A stretch of DNA of 64,000 nt, taken from positions 17,334,460-17,398,459 of the forward strand of contig OX637409.1 of NCBI GenBank assembly GCA_951799425.1, given 5' to 3'. Shown here in pieces: positions 8,669 to 18,836 of this stretch. Positions within the stretch are counted from its first letter, which is position 1; every line of letters begins with the position of its first letter. The notes under the pieces are model-generated. The model was not told the origin of the DNA, did no database searches, and saw nothing but the letters and a program-made list of their open reading frames with translations. This DNA comes from Ilex aquifolium (lineage: Eukaryota; Streptophyta; Magnoliopsida; Aquifoliales; Aquifoliaceae). The position numbers and the translations under genes were made by a program.

Positions 8669-11191
8669 CTAGTTAGTGCACTCGTACTTTGCACGTGAGC
8701 CATTTTCAAAAGTAAATATGATATGTATTATTTTTATAAGAAAAGAAAAATATCTATTTGGTACAAATTTTGTTGGCATTTGTCTAAAATGTTAATTTTG
8801 CTGCCTTTTAGACGACTTGAGTTGTTAGCAACACCAACGGCAGGACTTGTAAATTAGTGAAAACATGTTAGCAATGGTGATTACTCAAGAGGGATATCCA
8901 AAGACAAGTCTGATGCCTTTTTATTGGGATTATATTGCAAACCAGGTAATTATAATAATACATCAAGCAAAATATCGAAATCATTCTTGTCCTAGAGAAT
9001 TTGATAGCCAATGAGAAGTATTAAACTATTGTCCTTAAGATTTCAAATAATGCATATGCTGAGGTTTGAAGACAATTTTGCACTCCACCCTTGATTTTTT
9101 TTTGGAACTGCATTCCACCTTTGAAAGAAACTATTTTTCTTTACACTACTAATGAATTTATTGGGCCTTTATAAAAAGTATATCAAGTACATCAGGAATT
9201 AGTTTACATGCCCCCTGACTACTATTCTTCTTGTTGATGTGTATCAGTATGTTTCTCAACCTTGTAATTTATGAAAAAACTTTTTTTGTATGTTGTATTT
9301 TGGCAGAGATAATATTTGTACCAACTCAGCAAACCCCAAGGTAAATTGAACTGAAGATTGGACCAATAATAAAAATTCATCAACTAAATTTACTCTCATA
9401 TGGCCTCAAAACAAAAATGGTGTGTAAACTTCATCATGGATGTTATCAGCCAGCCATGCTAGCCAGCATTTAGAGAGTTCATATATATAAAGAAAAGAAA
9501 CACTAAAGATTGTCTAGTCCCCAAGTACAATAAAAAAAAAAACATGGAATTGAAGTGTACAAAGACCAAGAAATATAAAGAATACAGACTGACTTAGAAT
9601 TGACCACAAGCAGAAAAGAGTTTGAAGTGCAGAATGAGAAAAAGATTTTTATTATTTATATTAGGTCAGAGATAAAGAGTAATTCTGCATGACAATTTTT
9701 GTAGTATGTTGCATTTTTAAGTATCCAAAGTAATAAATGTCCCAACATCATTGAAATTTGGCCAAATATTAACCAGATTGAGTCCCAAGCTATTGTTTGT
9801 CATCTCTACGAATATAAAAAATAAGTGAATGTATAGCTTATGATAAGTTGGGGAGAATCAACTTCAAATTGATTTAAGTATTATTTACCATAACAAAAAA
9901 AAAATAAAAATAGAAATGACCAACACTAAGTGGTTCATTTTTGTAGTTTTCTTATTTATTAGATGAATGCAAATATTATATTGCTCTTTAAAAGAAACCT
10001 CATAGATACTTCATGAATATCCCAAAAAGAGTTGCACATAAACGTCCATAACATAAAAAAACCCAAGATTCTGTTACCATATTCAAATGATAAAATATAA
10101 ATTACCAAAAATAATAGTCGGTACCTTATGGCTTGGAGCACTTCTAGAAATCTAGCTGAACCATCCTCCATAGGGGCCATTCGAGGATCTCTTTACAACC
10201 ATTCACTGTTATCAAAGGAACCACACAAATTTATCCGCAGGGGATATAATGCACAATGTTGGGTGGACATCAATTATAGAAAATAAATCTAAAGACACAA
10301 TCTTCACACTCTTCTTCAACAAATGAACATATAGGTTCACAAAGTTAGAAAATACTAATTTACCTCCTTAATGGACCTTAAGCGCATCCGGCATACAAAG
10401 ATAAAATTTTCCAAATGTCAATGCTAGCCTCCAAGCAAATCTTAGACGACATGAAAAGAGCATCAACATGCAACCAGATGAAAAAAAAACGTGAGTATGG
10501 TGAAATTGTTAACTTCCGGTATACAATTGATAATCATGACATTGAATGTTTAATCATTAATTAGTTATCTTGGAAGTCAGATAGTGGAAGATGAAATGAT
10601 TTAAATTCTCATGGTTAATTGAAATATTTATTGTCAAGAATTTGTATAGTTTTACAAGTTATATATGTTGAGGATATTTGACAAATGATTAAATGGATAT
10701 TATAATAGTAATTGAAATATTTATTGTCAAGGATTTGTACAGTTTCTAATCAGTGTACTTTTATAAATAGCATAGATAGATATAGATTTTTTTTTTGGTC
10801 ATAAATAGATATAGATAAGATTAAGCAAAGAAAAAAAAATAGAATATTCAAAATTAAAATTAATTATTTTAGCTCAAATGAATATAATAAAATGTCAAGT
10901 TTATGTACATGATTAATATAAAAAGATGAAAGGATATGATAGAATTATGTAATAAATTGAAGAAGATGAAAGGAAGATTGTTTAAGGAATTAATTTTTTT
11001 TATTAAGGCTATTGTGGTAAATCAAAAGTTTGGATCAAGCAAAACAATGAATTTATTAATTAAATTAATGCAACCAATAAATCTATAAGAATTCTTGAAA
11101 TAGAGATAAAGTAGACATTATAGAATTATTAAAGGGCAACTAAGGAAATCAAAAGTTTTTCACTTTAAGCCACTTTTAAAAGTAGTATAGA
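8669..11191 (-). mobile_element. Non-autonomous Helitron (minus strand)
   Basis: On the minus strand the element starts TCTATACTACTTTTAAAAG (from 11191) and ends with an imperfect hairpin (CACGTGC...GTACGAGTG), GCACTAA and the terminal CTAG at 8672-8669. The next host base is T (8668) and the base before the 5' TC is A (11192), so it sits between A and T as Helitrons do. These are the classic termini of plant Helitrons. At 2.5 kb there is no Rep/helicase ORF, so it is non-autonomous. The interior is AT-rich and holds exon-like pieces on the same strand (see 10125-10180), as expected for an element that captures gene fragments. Confidence 0.75.
10125..10180 (-). pseudogene. Possible captured first exon inside the Helitron
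   Basis: On the minus strand an ATG at 10180 opens MAPMEDGSARFLEVLQAIR and runs to a splice-donor-like junction AAG|GTACCG at 10125/10124. A further exon-like stretch lies farther 5' on the same strand at about 10370-10470. I do not recognise the protein; the exon call rests on composition, the donor-like site and the Helitron context only. Confidence 0.25.
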
Positions 11192-11192
11192 T

Positions 11193-12105
11193 TAGTGGTC
11201 AAATTTACAATAATAGTTAACAAAATTATAACATTAATGAAAAATTTACAAGAGTAGTTGACAAAATTATCACAATAATGGAAAAAATTAAACATCAGTG
11301 AAAAATTTACAACAATAGTGAACAAAATTACAACATCAATAGACAATTTACTACAATAATGAGCAAAATTACTACAATAGTGGCAACCTTTTACCCCAAT
11401 TTGAGGTACCAGAACTATATTTTGTGGTTTGTGATCAATCAGTAATATTAGTCGATCGATCAAGTAGTTGCACATTAAGTTGTAATATTAATCAGAACAG
11501 TCATAAATTAACCATAAAACTTGTAAATTAATCCATAATTGTTGTAAATTGACTCTCAAATGTGGTAAATTGCCAACAATTTTACTTAATTTCACTCTAG
11601 TGACTTGTGATCGATCACAAACTTACTGTTTTTCAAAAAATTTTGGGAGACTACTACAAACCTTGCGATAGATCACAAGATCATAGGATATATCGCAAAT
11701 ATTTTGGAGATAAAAAAATAATAATTTCGATATATTCCGAATAATAATTTTGATATATTCTAAAAAATAATAATAATTGCGATATATTCCAAAAAATAAT
11801 AATTGGCATAGATCGCTGTCAACTTTATTTATTAAAATCTAATTTCATCAAATTAACACCAAATTGACCATTAATTTTATCATGTCAAAATTCAATTTCA
11901 TCAAATTCACCTTCAATTTTACTTATTAAAATTTAATTTCATCAAATTAATACCAAGTGATAATTTTATCAAGTGATGTTGTAATTTTTTCCACTATTGT
12001 TGTAATTTTGTTTACTATTTTTGTAAAATTTTCACTAATGTTATAATTTTGTTCATTATAGTCATAAATTTCCTACTGATGTTATAATTTTGTCCTTCAT
12101 TTATA
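11193..12105. repeat. AT-rich inverted repeat of short tandem units
   Basis: The left arm (about 11193-11390) is a string of degenerate units of the form aaaaatttacaacaatagtg and aacaaaattacaacat; the right arm (about 11975-12105) carries the inverse (ttgtaattttgttcac-like units). Between them are aattaacaccaaattgacc-type repeats and three taccaa / ttggta words. No coding sequence. It directly abuts the Helitron 5' end. It may be a foldback element, but I could not fix its ends or a TSD. Confidence 0.5.
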
Positions 12106-12951
12106 GCTTTTCGGTATGGTACCAAAATATTCTATTTCGGTACCGTAGTTTGCTCCAAAAACCTTTAGAGACAAATGATTGAAGTACTATTGAATCCTTG
12201 AAAACCACAGAGAGAGAGAGAGATGGAGAATTTGATTCCTTTCATACCCTTTTAAGCAGTGAAAGAATTTCTTTCCTGAAGTAGACAAGGGGACGAAGCA
12301 CAGCCGCCAAAGGCTGCAATCGTTTAACACCGTTTTTCACTGAGTTATATAGAAGTAATTTGTGGACACAAAAGTTGTTTTTCCTTAATTTTTTTTTTTT
12401 TTTGATAAGTTAATAGGTGCCAATTATTTATTGAGTATGTATAATTTTTTTATCGTGCCTTCTGACACCATATCTTTCCATTTAGGACTATATCGATGTC
12501 ACGAGTCTCGAATTTTTTTAGTAGAAAATTAATGATTGAAATTATGAGCAGAACTTGGACAAGCTTTCATGTGCGGAGGCTCGACTTGTAATTTTTAAGG
12601 TCTACTCAAGTTCGATTCGGACTCGGATGCCGAACGTAAAATTTTGTTCAAGTTTGACTTGTTTAAAAAACAAACTGTTTGGACTTGACTTGTTTATTAT
12701 TAGTGTGAGCTCGAACCTATAGAAATATTGCACTAACAGCTATGGAAATATGTGGCAAGGGAAGGCAATCCATTTGGTCTTGTTGCAATTGACTCCTTGA
12801 CCTAGTGAAAAAAAAAGTTATCAAAACAAAGAAAAAGAAGCTTTGACAACAATGTAAACCTTAAAAAATATATAAATAAAAAACAAGCATAGTTTTCGTC
12901 TCTTAAGGGACAAGTATATCAAAACTTTTTATTTTTATTTTTATTTTTATA
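12106..12951. other. AT-rich spacer
   Basis: No credible gene. It has a short GA repeat (about 12211-12225), a poly-T tract (about 12388-12402) and a stretch with words such as gactcgg and gcttgac that resembles the sub-terminal repeats of the MITE at 21677-21976, perhaps a decayed relative. Confidence 0.35.
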
Positions 12952-12956
12952 TATAT

Positions 12957-13536
12957 TGATGAGCCAGACCCAAATAATCCAATTCGGGTGGAAAGCCCAA
13001 AACTATTTAAGAGCCCAAGCTCCAAGAGACCAAGCAGGCCCAAAGTGGTCTAGACCGGTCAAGCTCATTAGGGAGCTACACCACTAAGGGAGCATCCGGG
13101 CCGTTTAGAGAAAGTCAACATTCCCTCATCATTTGGCCAAGACCTTTGGAGAGCACTCATTTGCCGGTTGAGGAGAGGAGAGGTCGTCAAGAAGAGGAGA
13201 GGTCGCCAAGCTGTTTAAAGCTATTAAGTTGCTACAATCCGTTATGACCGTCAAACTACTCATTCAATTACTACACAGACAACTATAAATTGTAAGCTTC
13301 CCCATCACTTGGGGGGCAGATAACAAAGATCAAGCTCATCTATCTTCCCTCTTGTAATTCTCTACTCTCCCAACACACCGGAGTTAATAAAATTTCCGGC
13401 GAACTTAGCCATTGAAAGTGGACGTAGGTCATGTTGACCGAACCACTATAAACCTTGTCTTCTCTTTGTCTACTTATTTTACTGCATTTTATACTATTAC
13501 TTGACTGTGGTTTGCAAACCAATTTTTGCATCATCA
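12957..13536 (+). repeat. 5' LTR of the TR-GAG element
   Basis: 580 bp, TG...CA. A TATAAAT box at 13284-13290 probably marks the U3/R boundary. Pairs with 17185-17764. Confidence 0.95.
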
Positions 13537-13559
13537 GTTTGGCGTCGTCTGTGGGAACG
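13537..13559 (+). promoter_or_regulatory. Primer-binding site of the TR-GAG element
   Basis: gtttggcgtcgtctgtgggaac follows the LTR directly. It matches the form ttggc-nc-gtctgtgggaa used by Tat-type Gypsy elements and is close to the PBS of the larger element near 52062-52083. Confidence 0.75.
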
Positions 13560-13601
13560 ACAAAATTCTCACCTAAACATTTTCTTTGCTGAACCACATC
13601 C

Positions 13602-14705
13602 ATGAATCAACCTGAAAACAATCCAACACGAGAGGAAGAGGTTGCTCCCCCCCCTACTTGCCAATCCAGTCCCAAATGCACAGCAGATGCTGGACACAAT
13701 GCAGCAGCTTGTAGCCCAGAACCAGCAGATTTTGCAACTGATGCTTGGACAACAAGGAGGAGTGCAGCCTGGACCTCAAGACAAATGAGCCCCACGCCCT
13801 GGACATCAAGGGGCTCCCTACCTAGGCGTTCTCCATCTGGGCGCCCCACCTCTAGGAGCTCCCTTGGGCGCCCCACACAAGGGGGCCCACCAAGAGGGAC
13901 CTCCACCTCCTGCTCCCCATGGTGGATACCCTCACTTCCAAGAGGAGGAGGGTGAAAACCAAAGCATGGGGCATGGGAATCATTTCCGTGATAATTCCAG
14001 AGGACCTCCTCCCAATCACTGGGACGAAAAAATTAAGGAGGTGCAAAATCAATTGGGTGACGTCTTCAACGCCATAAAGGCACGAGGACCCGAGACAGTG
14101 GACTACCTCGTAAGTCGAACCGACACACCATTCAAACCTGACGTGGCGAATTACCCACTTCCTCAGAAATTCAAGATGTCATCCGTCGAGACCTTTGACG
14201 GTACGAAGGATCCACTTGACCACCTCGAAACTTTTAAGACCTTAATGCAACTGCACAACGTCCCCGACGAAATCATGTGTAGAGCGTTCCCAACCACCTT
14301 GAACGGATTTGCTCGACAATGGTTCTCCAAGCTCTCCCCAGCCTCCATTGGCTCATTTGCTGAGCTGAGCATAGCAGGTCCTTCGTATCACACTTTATTG
14401 GAGGACGCCGCCACCAGAAGCCTGCCACCCACCTGCTCAGCATAAAGCAGGACCGAGATGAGAGCTTAAGGAGTTACCTCACTCGTTTTAACGAGAAGGT
14501 CCTTCAGGTTGAGGAGCCCGATGAAAAGGTCAGCATGACCGCCTTCCTGGGAGGCCTCCGGTCATCAAGCTTCCTTTTCTCAGTGATGAAGCGCCCACCA
14601 AAGAGCATGCCAGAACTTTTGGCAAAAGCTCAAAAATATATGAATGCTGAGGAAATCAACAAGTCTAGGCGAGGTGAATCATCTCGCGGATCGTCAAAAG
14701 ATTGA
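13602..14705 (+). pseudogene. gag of the TR-GAG element, frameshifted
   Basis: Encodes the capsid-type gag of a Gypsy/Tat element. It starts at ATG 13602; a run of C near 13647-13654 moves the frame, a TGA interrupts at 13786, and a further shift lies near 14377, after which the frame runs to TGA 14703-14705. Recognisable are a Gln-rich segment (QQMLDTMQQLVAQNQQ), a Gly/Pro/Ala-rich linker, then the gag core with FDGTKDPLDHLETF (about 14192-14233), WFSKL and the SYLTRFNEK stretch (about 14473-14499). I find no zinc knuckle and no protease after it. The product would be non-functional as it stands. Confidence 0.85.
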
Positions 14706-14710
14706 CCTGC

Positions 14711-15345
14711 CTCTGCACTGTTCTCAAACAGGCAGCCGAACTCCAGCTTAGCGGCTCTCTCGCAGGTCGCCAAAAAAGCTTGGCCTCTGCACTGTTCTCA
14801 AACAGGCAGCCTATCTCCAGCTGAGCAGACTCTCTCGCGGGACGCCAAAAGCTTAGTCTCTGCACTGTTCTCAAACAGGCAGCCTGTATATCCAGCTTAG
14901 CGGCTCTCTCGCGGGTCGCCAAAAAGCTTGGCCTCTGCACTGTTCTCAAACAGGCAGCCTATCTCCAGCTGAGCAGGCTCTCTCGCGGGATGCCAAAAGC
15001 TTAGTCTCTGCACTGCTCTTAAGCAGGCAGCCTATCTCCAACTTAGCAGCTCTCTCGCGGGTCGCCAAAAAGCTTAGCCTATCTCTGCACTGTTCTCAAA
15101 TAGGCAGCCTATCTCCAGCTGAACAGACTCTCTCGCGGGACGCCAAAAGCTTAGTCTCTGCACTGCTCTTAAGCAAGCAGCCTATCTCCAACTTAGCGGC
15201 TCTCTCACGGGTCGCCAAAAAATCTTAGTCTATCTCTGTTCTGCTTTCAAGCAGACAGTCTATCTCCAGCTTAGCGGCTCCCTCGCGGGTCGCCAAAAAG
15301 CTTGGAATAACTCTGTCTTTGCTCTCACGCAGGCAGTTTGCCTCT
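14711..15345 (+). repeat. Tandem array, nine ~75-bp units, directly after gag
   Basis: Units begin ctctgcactgttctcaaaca at about 14711, 14785, 14858, 14933, 15005, 15083, 15155, 15234 and 15311 (spacing 72-79 bp). Each contains caggcag, atctccagct, agc-ggctctctcgcggg and cgccaaaa-gctt. Later units are more diverged. The array starts six bases after the gag stop, where a protease would be expected in a complete element. Confidence 0.92.
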
Positions 15346-15479
15346 CTTTCCAGGTAAACATGTTAGATATTTTAATATTAGAATAACATTGTTTTTGCCA
15401 TCTCTAGGCACACTTTTGAAACTCAGGTCGTCCACAACTCGCGGGACTACATTAGATTCGGGCGCCCCAACACCATAGA

Positions 15480-16700
15480 CGCTTCTCTAGCAGTGCCCAG
15501 CATAGGCATGCAAAGCCAAGTTAGCGGTCTGCACTGCTCGCCCAACAATGGTGTCAAAAGCCGCTTCCTCGCCCAGATCTACGCGCACAGTAGCCACTTC
15601 GTGCCAAATCTTCTCAGCATTTCGCACCAAGTCAGCGGTCTGAACCGCTCGCTTGGCCGCATGGGCTGCTCGCCCAACCCCAGCCTGGACAGCCTCGCCA
15701 GCCGCTGGGTCTGCTCGCCTCTCAAATGGCGCCCCCGCAACACTGGATAGCAACCAAGCTTGCTCGCCAAACGAAGACGGCTGGGCGCCCAGGTCTGCTC
15801 GCCCTTTTGTGCACAAGGGCAGCTCGCCCAAATCATCTCCACCATGAGTAAAGTGCAGCTCATCCAAATCACTTCCACCATGAGCAAAGTGCTCGCCCAA
15901 GTCACCTCCATCATCTAGTGCCCTTCAAGAATCCAAAAAAGGGAGTGAAAGAAGGAGTTTATATAGCTAATGGAGTCTCACAGGTAAGAGGAGCCTACTG
16001 AAAGGGAGAAAATTGTCAATCAAAAGGAGTTTCAAAAAGTTCACTCGGAGGGATCGGATCATCACCACCAAAAGTGTTCGGCGTACTCTGCCTTTTGACT
16101 CCAGAACTAAACTCGCCCAAGGAAGCCCCAGGTTCGCCCAAGGCAGCCCCAGCTCGCCCAGAAGCTGCTGCTCGCCCAAAACCGCGCGCCCGGTCGAAAT
16201 TTTGACCGTAACTTTTGCCCTGTTACTCCAAATGGGGCCCATGATATATCAAATCAAAGCTCTTGGCGAGCCCTACAAAACCCACTGCCTATGACAATGA
16301 TTGATGCTGTAAAAAGTTCAAAAAAGGCTCAGAAACAGCTGTTTTGGCCTCCCGAAGTTTTTTCGAAAAAAAAAAAAAAATCCTGCTCGCCCAGGACCCT
16401 ATCTGCTCGCCCAAGACACAGTGTGCTCACCCAAAAGCTGCCTGGACGCCCAAAACCGTGCACCCAACTCTCTGCTCGAAGTTTTGACCGTAACTTTTGC
16501 TCCGTTACTTGAGATGAGGCTTATAATATATCAAATCGAAGCTCTCGACGAGCTCTACAAGACACATAGCCCATGGCTATGATTGATGCTGTAAAAAGTC
16601 CAAAAAAGGCTCAGAAACAGCTATTTTGGCCTCCCAAAGTTTTTTCGGGAAAAAAAAAAAAAAAAAAACTCGCCCAGAACAGTGCTGCTCGCCTAGATCA
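15480..16700 (+). repeat. GC-rich non-coding region with many GCTCGCCCA words
   Basis: About 1.2 kb in which the word gctcgccca or a close variant recurs some 20 times at irregular spacing, mixed with ggcgccc and gcccaaa words. ORFs here (for example 137 codons on the minus strand from 15900) have low-complexity repeat composition and no domain. It occupies the place of pol in the TR-GAG element. Confidence 0.75.
16190..16656 (+). repeat. ~185-bp block duplicated in tandem (period ~282 bp)
   Basis: The block at about 16190-16375 (tcgaaattttgaccgtaac ... gattgatgctgtaaaaag ... ttttggcctccc ... poly-A) recurs at about 16472-16670 with moderate divergence. Each copy ends in an A run of 15-20 followed by ctgctcgcccag or actcgcccag. 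No coding sequence. Confidence 0.8.
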
Positions 16701-16770
16701 GCACCCTCAGTGCCTCAGCAGGCTGCACGCCCAGGTTGGCGCCCAGGACCGCGCCTCTCAGCGCCTGCTC

Positions 16771-17018
16771 TGCACGCCCACGGGGCTGCTCCGCCTCTGC
16801 TGCACGCCCAAGGGGCTGCTCCGCCTCGGCTGCACGCCCACGGGGCTGCTCCGCCTCTGCTGCACGCCCAAGGGGCTGCTCTGCCTCTGCTGCACGCCCA
16901 CGGGCTGCTCCGCCTCTGCTGCACGCCCAAGGGGCTGCTCCGCCTCTGCTGCACGCCCACGGGCTGCTCCGCCTCTGCTGCACGCCCAAGGGGCTGCTCC
17001 TCATTTCCTGCACGCCCA
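16771..17018 (+). repeat. 30-bp tandem array with alternating two-unit pattern
   Basis: Eight units of 29-30 bp start tgcacgccca at 16771, 16801, 16831, 16861, 16891, 16920, 16950 and 16979, with a ninth start at 17009. The bases after the shared start alternate strictly: cggggct, aggggct, cggggct, aggggct, cgggct, aggggct, cgggct, aggggct. The true repeat is therefore a ~59-60-bp dimer. The Ala/Arg/Pro-rich ORFs across it are by-products of the repeat. Confidence 0.92.
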
Positions 17019-17166
17019 CTTGGGTTGGAGACCTTGCCAAAACTGCCCAAAAGCAAAAATGCATCATGCATCATGCAAGGGAAAAGTCATCTAGCAAAGG
17101 AAGTCTCCACCACCTAAAACTCAAGATGTAAACTAATGCCCTCTTTTCCAAGTTTCCTTGGACACA

Positions 17167-17184
17167 GGGGCATTGGGGGGCAAA
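17167..17184 (+). promoter_or_regulatory. Polypurine tract of the TR-GAG element
   Basis: ggggcattggggggcaaa ends exactly at the first base of the 3' LTR (17185), the position and composition of a plus-strand primer. Confidence 0.8.
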
Positions 17185-17764
17185 TGATGAGCCAGGCCCA
17201 AATAATCCAATTCGGGTGGAAAGCCCAAAACTATTTAAGAGCCCAAGCTCCAGGAGACCAAGCAGGCCCAAAGTGGTCCAGACCGGTCAAGCTCATTAGG
17301 GAGCTACACCACTAAGGGAGCATCCGGGCCGTTTAGAGAAAGTCAACATTCCCTCATCATTTGGCCAAGACCTTTGGAGAGCACTCCTTTGCCGGTTGAG
17401 GAGAGGAGAGGTCGCCAAGGAGAGGAGGGGTCGCCAAACTATTTAAATCTATTAAGTTGCTACAATCCGTTATGACCGTCAAACTACTCATTCAATTACT
17501 ACACAAACAACTATAAATTGTAAGCTTCCCCATCACTTGGGGGGCAGATCACAAAGATCAAGCTCATCTCTCTTCCCTCTTGTAATTCTCTACTCTCCCA
17601 ACACACCAGAGTTAATAAAATTCCCGGCGAACTTAGCCATTGAAAGTGGACGTAGGTCATGTTGACCGAACCACTATAAACCTTGTCTTCTCTTTGTCTA
17701 CTTATTTTACTGCATTTTATACTATTACTTGACTGTGGTGTGCAAACCAATTTTTGCATCATCA
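17185..17764 (+). repeat. 3' LTR of the TR-GAG element
   Basis: 580 bp, pairs with 12957-13536 at about 97% by eye; TATAAAT at 17512-17518. The TSD copy tatat follows at 17765. Confidence 0.95.
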
Positions 17765-18109
17765 TATATATCAAAGCTTTTACTCTATTGTTTAGTGATA
17801 TATATATCATATATGGACAAAGAATCAAGCTTTAAGTCAACTATCAAATAATATAAAAGCTTTAACTCTATTGTCATTATTATATCAAGGCTTTAACTCT
17901 GCTATCTACCTAGACAATCTATATAATAAAGTATAAAGAATTTCAAACCCTCAAACTTATAAAATAGTTCGAACGCCTCAGATCATTTTAACATTGTTGA
18001 TCCGACGAATCAAAAGGTTTCACCAAAAAATTTTGCCGCCCATACACTCTAAGAGGCAATAGGATAGTATTTTTAGACTTGCCATCTCACACGTTTCCCT
18101 GTGTCTCCC

Positions 18110-18460
18110 AAACAGAAGAAGTCTCTACTATCTCTTTCTCCTATCTCTCCCCAACATCTCTCTCTCTGTCTCTCTCGCGTTTTGTTTCCTACCTCTGCCC
18201 AACATCTTTCTCTCTCTCTCTCACTCACATTTCTTTGTCTCCCAAATATAATGAAGTCTCTACTCTCCTTCACTCACGTTTCTCTTCTCTACTCTCCCTC
18301 TCTCACCCGCCTCCTCTCGCGGTTAATCTCTCTCTCTCTCTCTCACTCATATCTTGCGCCTCTTTCTCTCTGGCGAAGCACCCCACGACAGGCGTCGAAG
18401 GTAATCTCTGAACCTCTTTGTCTCTCTCTCTCTCTCTCCACAAAGGCTTCATGCCCCACC
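18110..18460 (+). repeat. CT-rich microsatellite-like tract
   Basis: Repeated tctctctctctc blocks separated by short unique words. Long Ser/Leu-rich ORFs on the plus strand (110 and 173 codons) and Arg/Glu-rich ones on the minus strand come from the dinucleotide repeat and are not called as genes. Such tracts are common in 5' UTRs of plant genes. Confidence 0.75.
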
Positions 18461-18685
18461 TGCAACCATCATTCTCCCTTACCCCCTTCTCTCCATCTTT
18501 CTCTCTCATACACCAATTTGCCACCACCACGCACAACACAACCTACACTATGCTCAACCCCTCCCATCTGCAAACACACACACAACCTCCCACCATCACC
18601 TAACTTTCTCTCTCTCCACTAGCAGCTTACCACCACCACACAGAGCCATGCCTCCACCACGCTCCACCCCTCATTCCCCACACAC

Positions 18686-18836
18686 AACCGTTTGTTAAAA
18701 TGTTGTTAAAATGACGCACATCAACTGTTTGTTAAAATGCCTTACACAGGCCGCCTTCAACTAGCACACCATAACCGTATATCAACTGTTTGTTAAAATG
18801 GCATTCTCTACTACAACTGTTTGTTAAAATGGCATT
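18686..18836 (+). repeat. Four dispersed copies of an 18-bp word
   Basis: The word caactgtttgttaaaatg (first copy caaccgtttgttaaaatg) occurs four times at irregular spacing, with an extra partial gttgttaaaatg after the first copy. Copies three and four extend to ggcattc. Confidence 0.85.

Larger units (their letters stand above)
12957..17764 (+). mobile_element. TR-GAG-type non-autonomous LTR retrotransposon (Tat-related)
   Basis: Complete element of 4.8 kb: two 580-bp LTRs beginning TGATGAGCC and ending TGCATCATCA, a PBS directly after the 5' LTR, a broken gag, a long non-coding repeat-rich stretch, a PPT (ggggcattggggggcaaa) before the 3' LTR, and a perfect 5-bp TSD tatat (12952-12956 and 17765-17769). 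No protease, RT, RNase H or integrase can be read in any frame, so it needs an autonomous partner. Its PBS and gag resemble those of the Tat element at 23321-52866. LTRs differ at about 16 of 580 sites by eye (near 3%), making it the youngest large insertion here. Confidence 0.92.

Noticed and set aside
13340-13603. 87-codon minus-strand ORF across the 5' LTR (and its partner at 17511-17828)
   Set aside because: Antisense to LTR and PBS sequence; present twice only because the LTR is repeated.
14711-15345. CRISPR array
   Set aside because: Units are contiguous tandem repeats without unique spacers, in a plant LTR element.
16573-17131. Overlapping Ala/Pro/Arg-rich ORFs of 119-173 codons
   Set aside because: All come from the 30-bp array and neighbouring repeats of the TR-GAG element; none has a domain.
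18079-18622. Ser/Leu-rich ORFs (110 and 173 codons) as genes
   Set aside because: Produced by CT dinucleotide repeats; the same DNA is open in other frames and on the minus strand.
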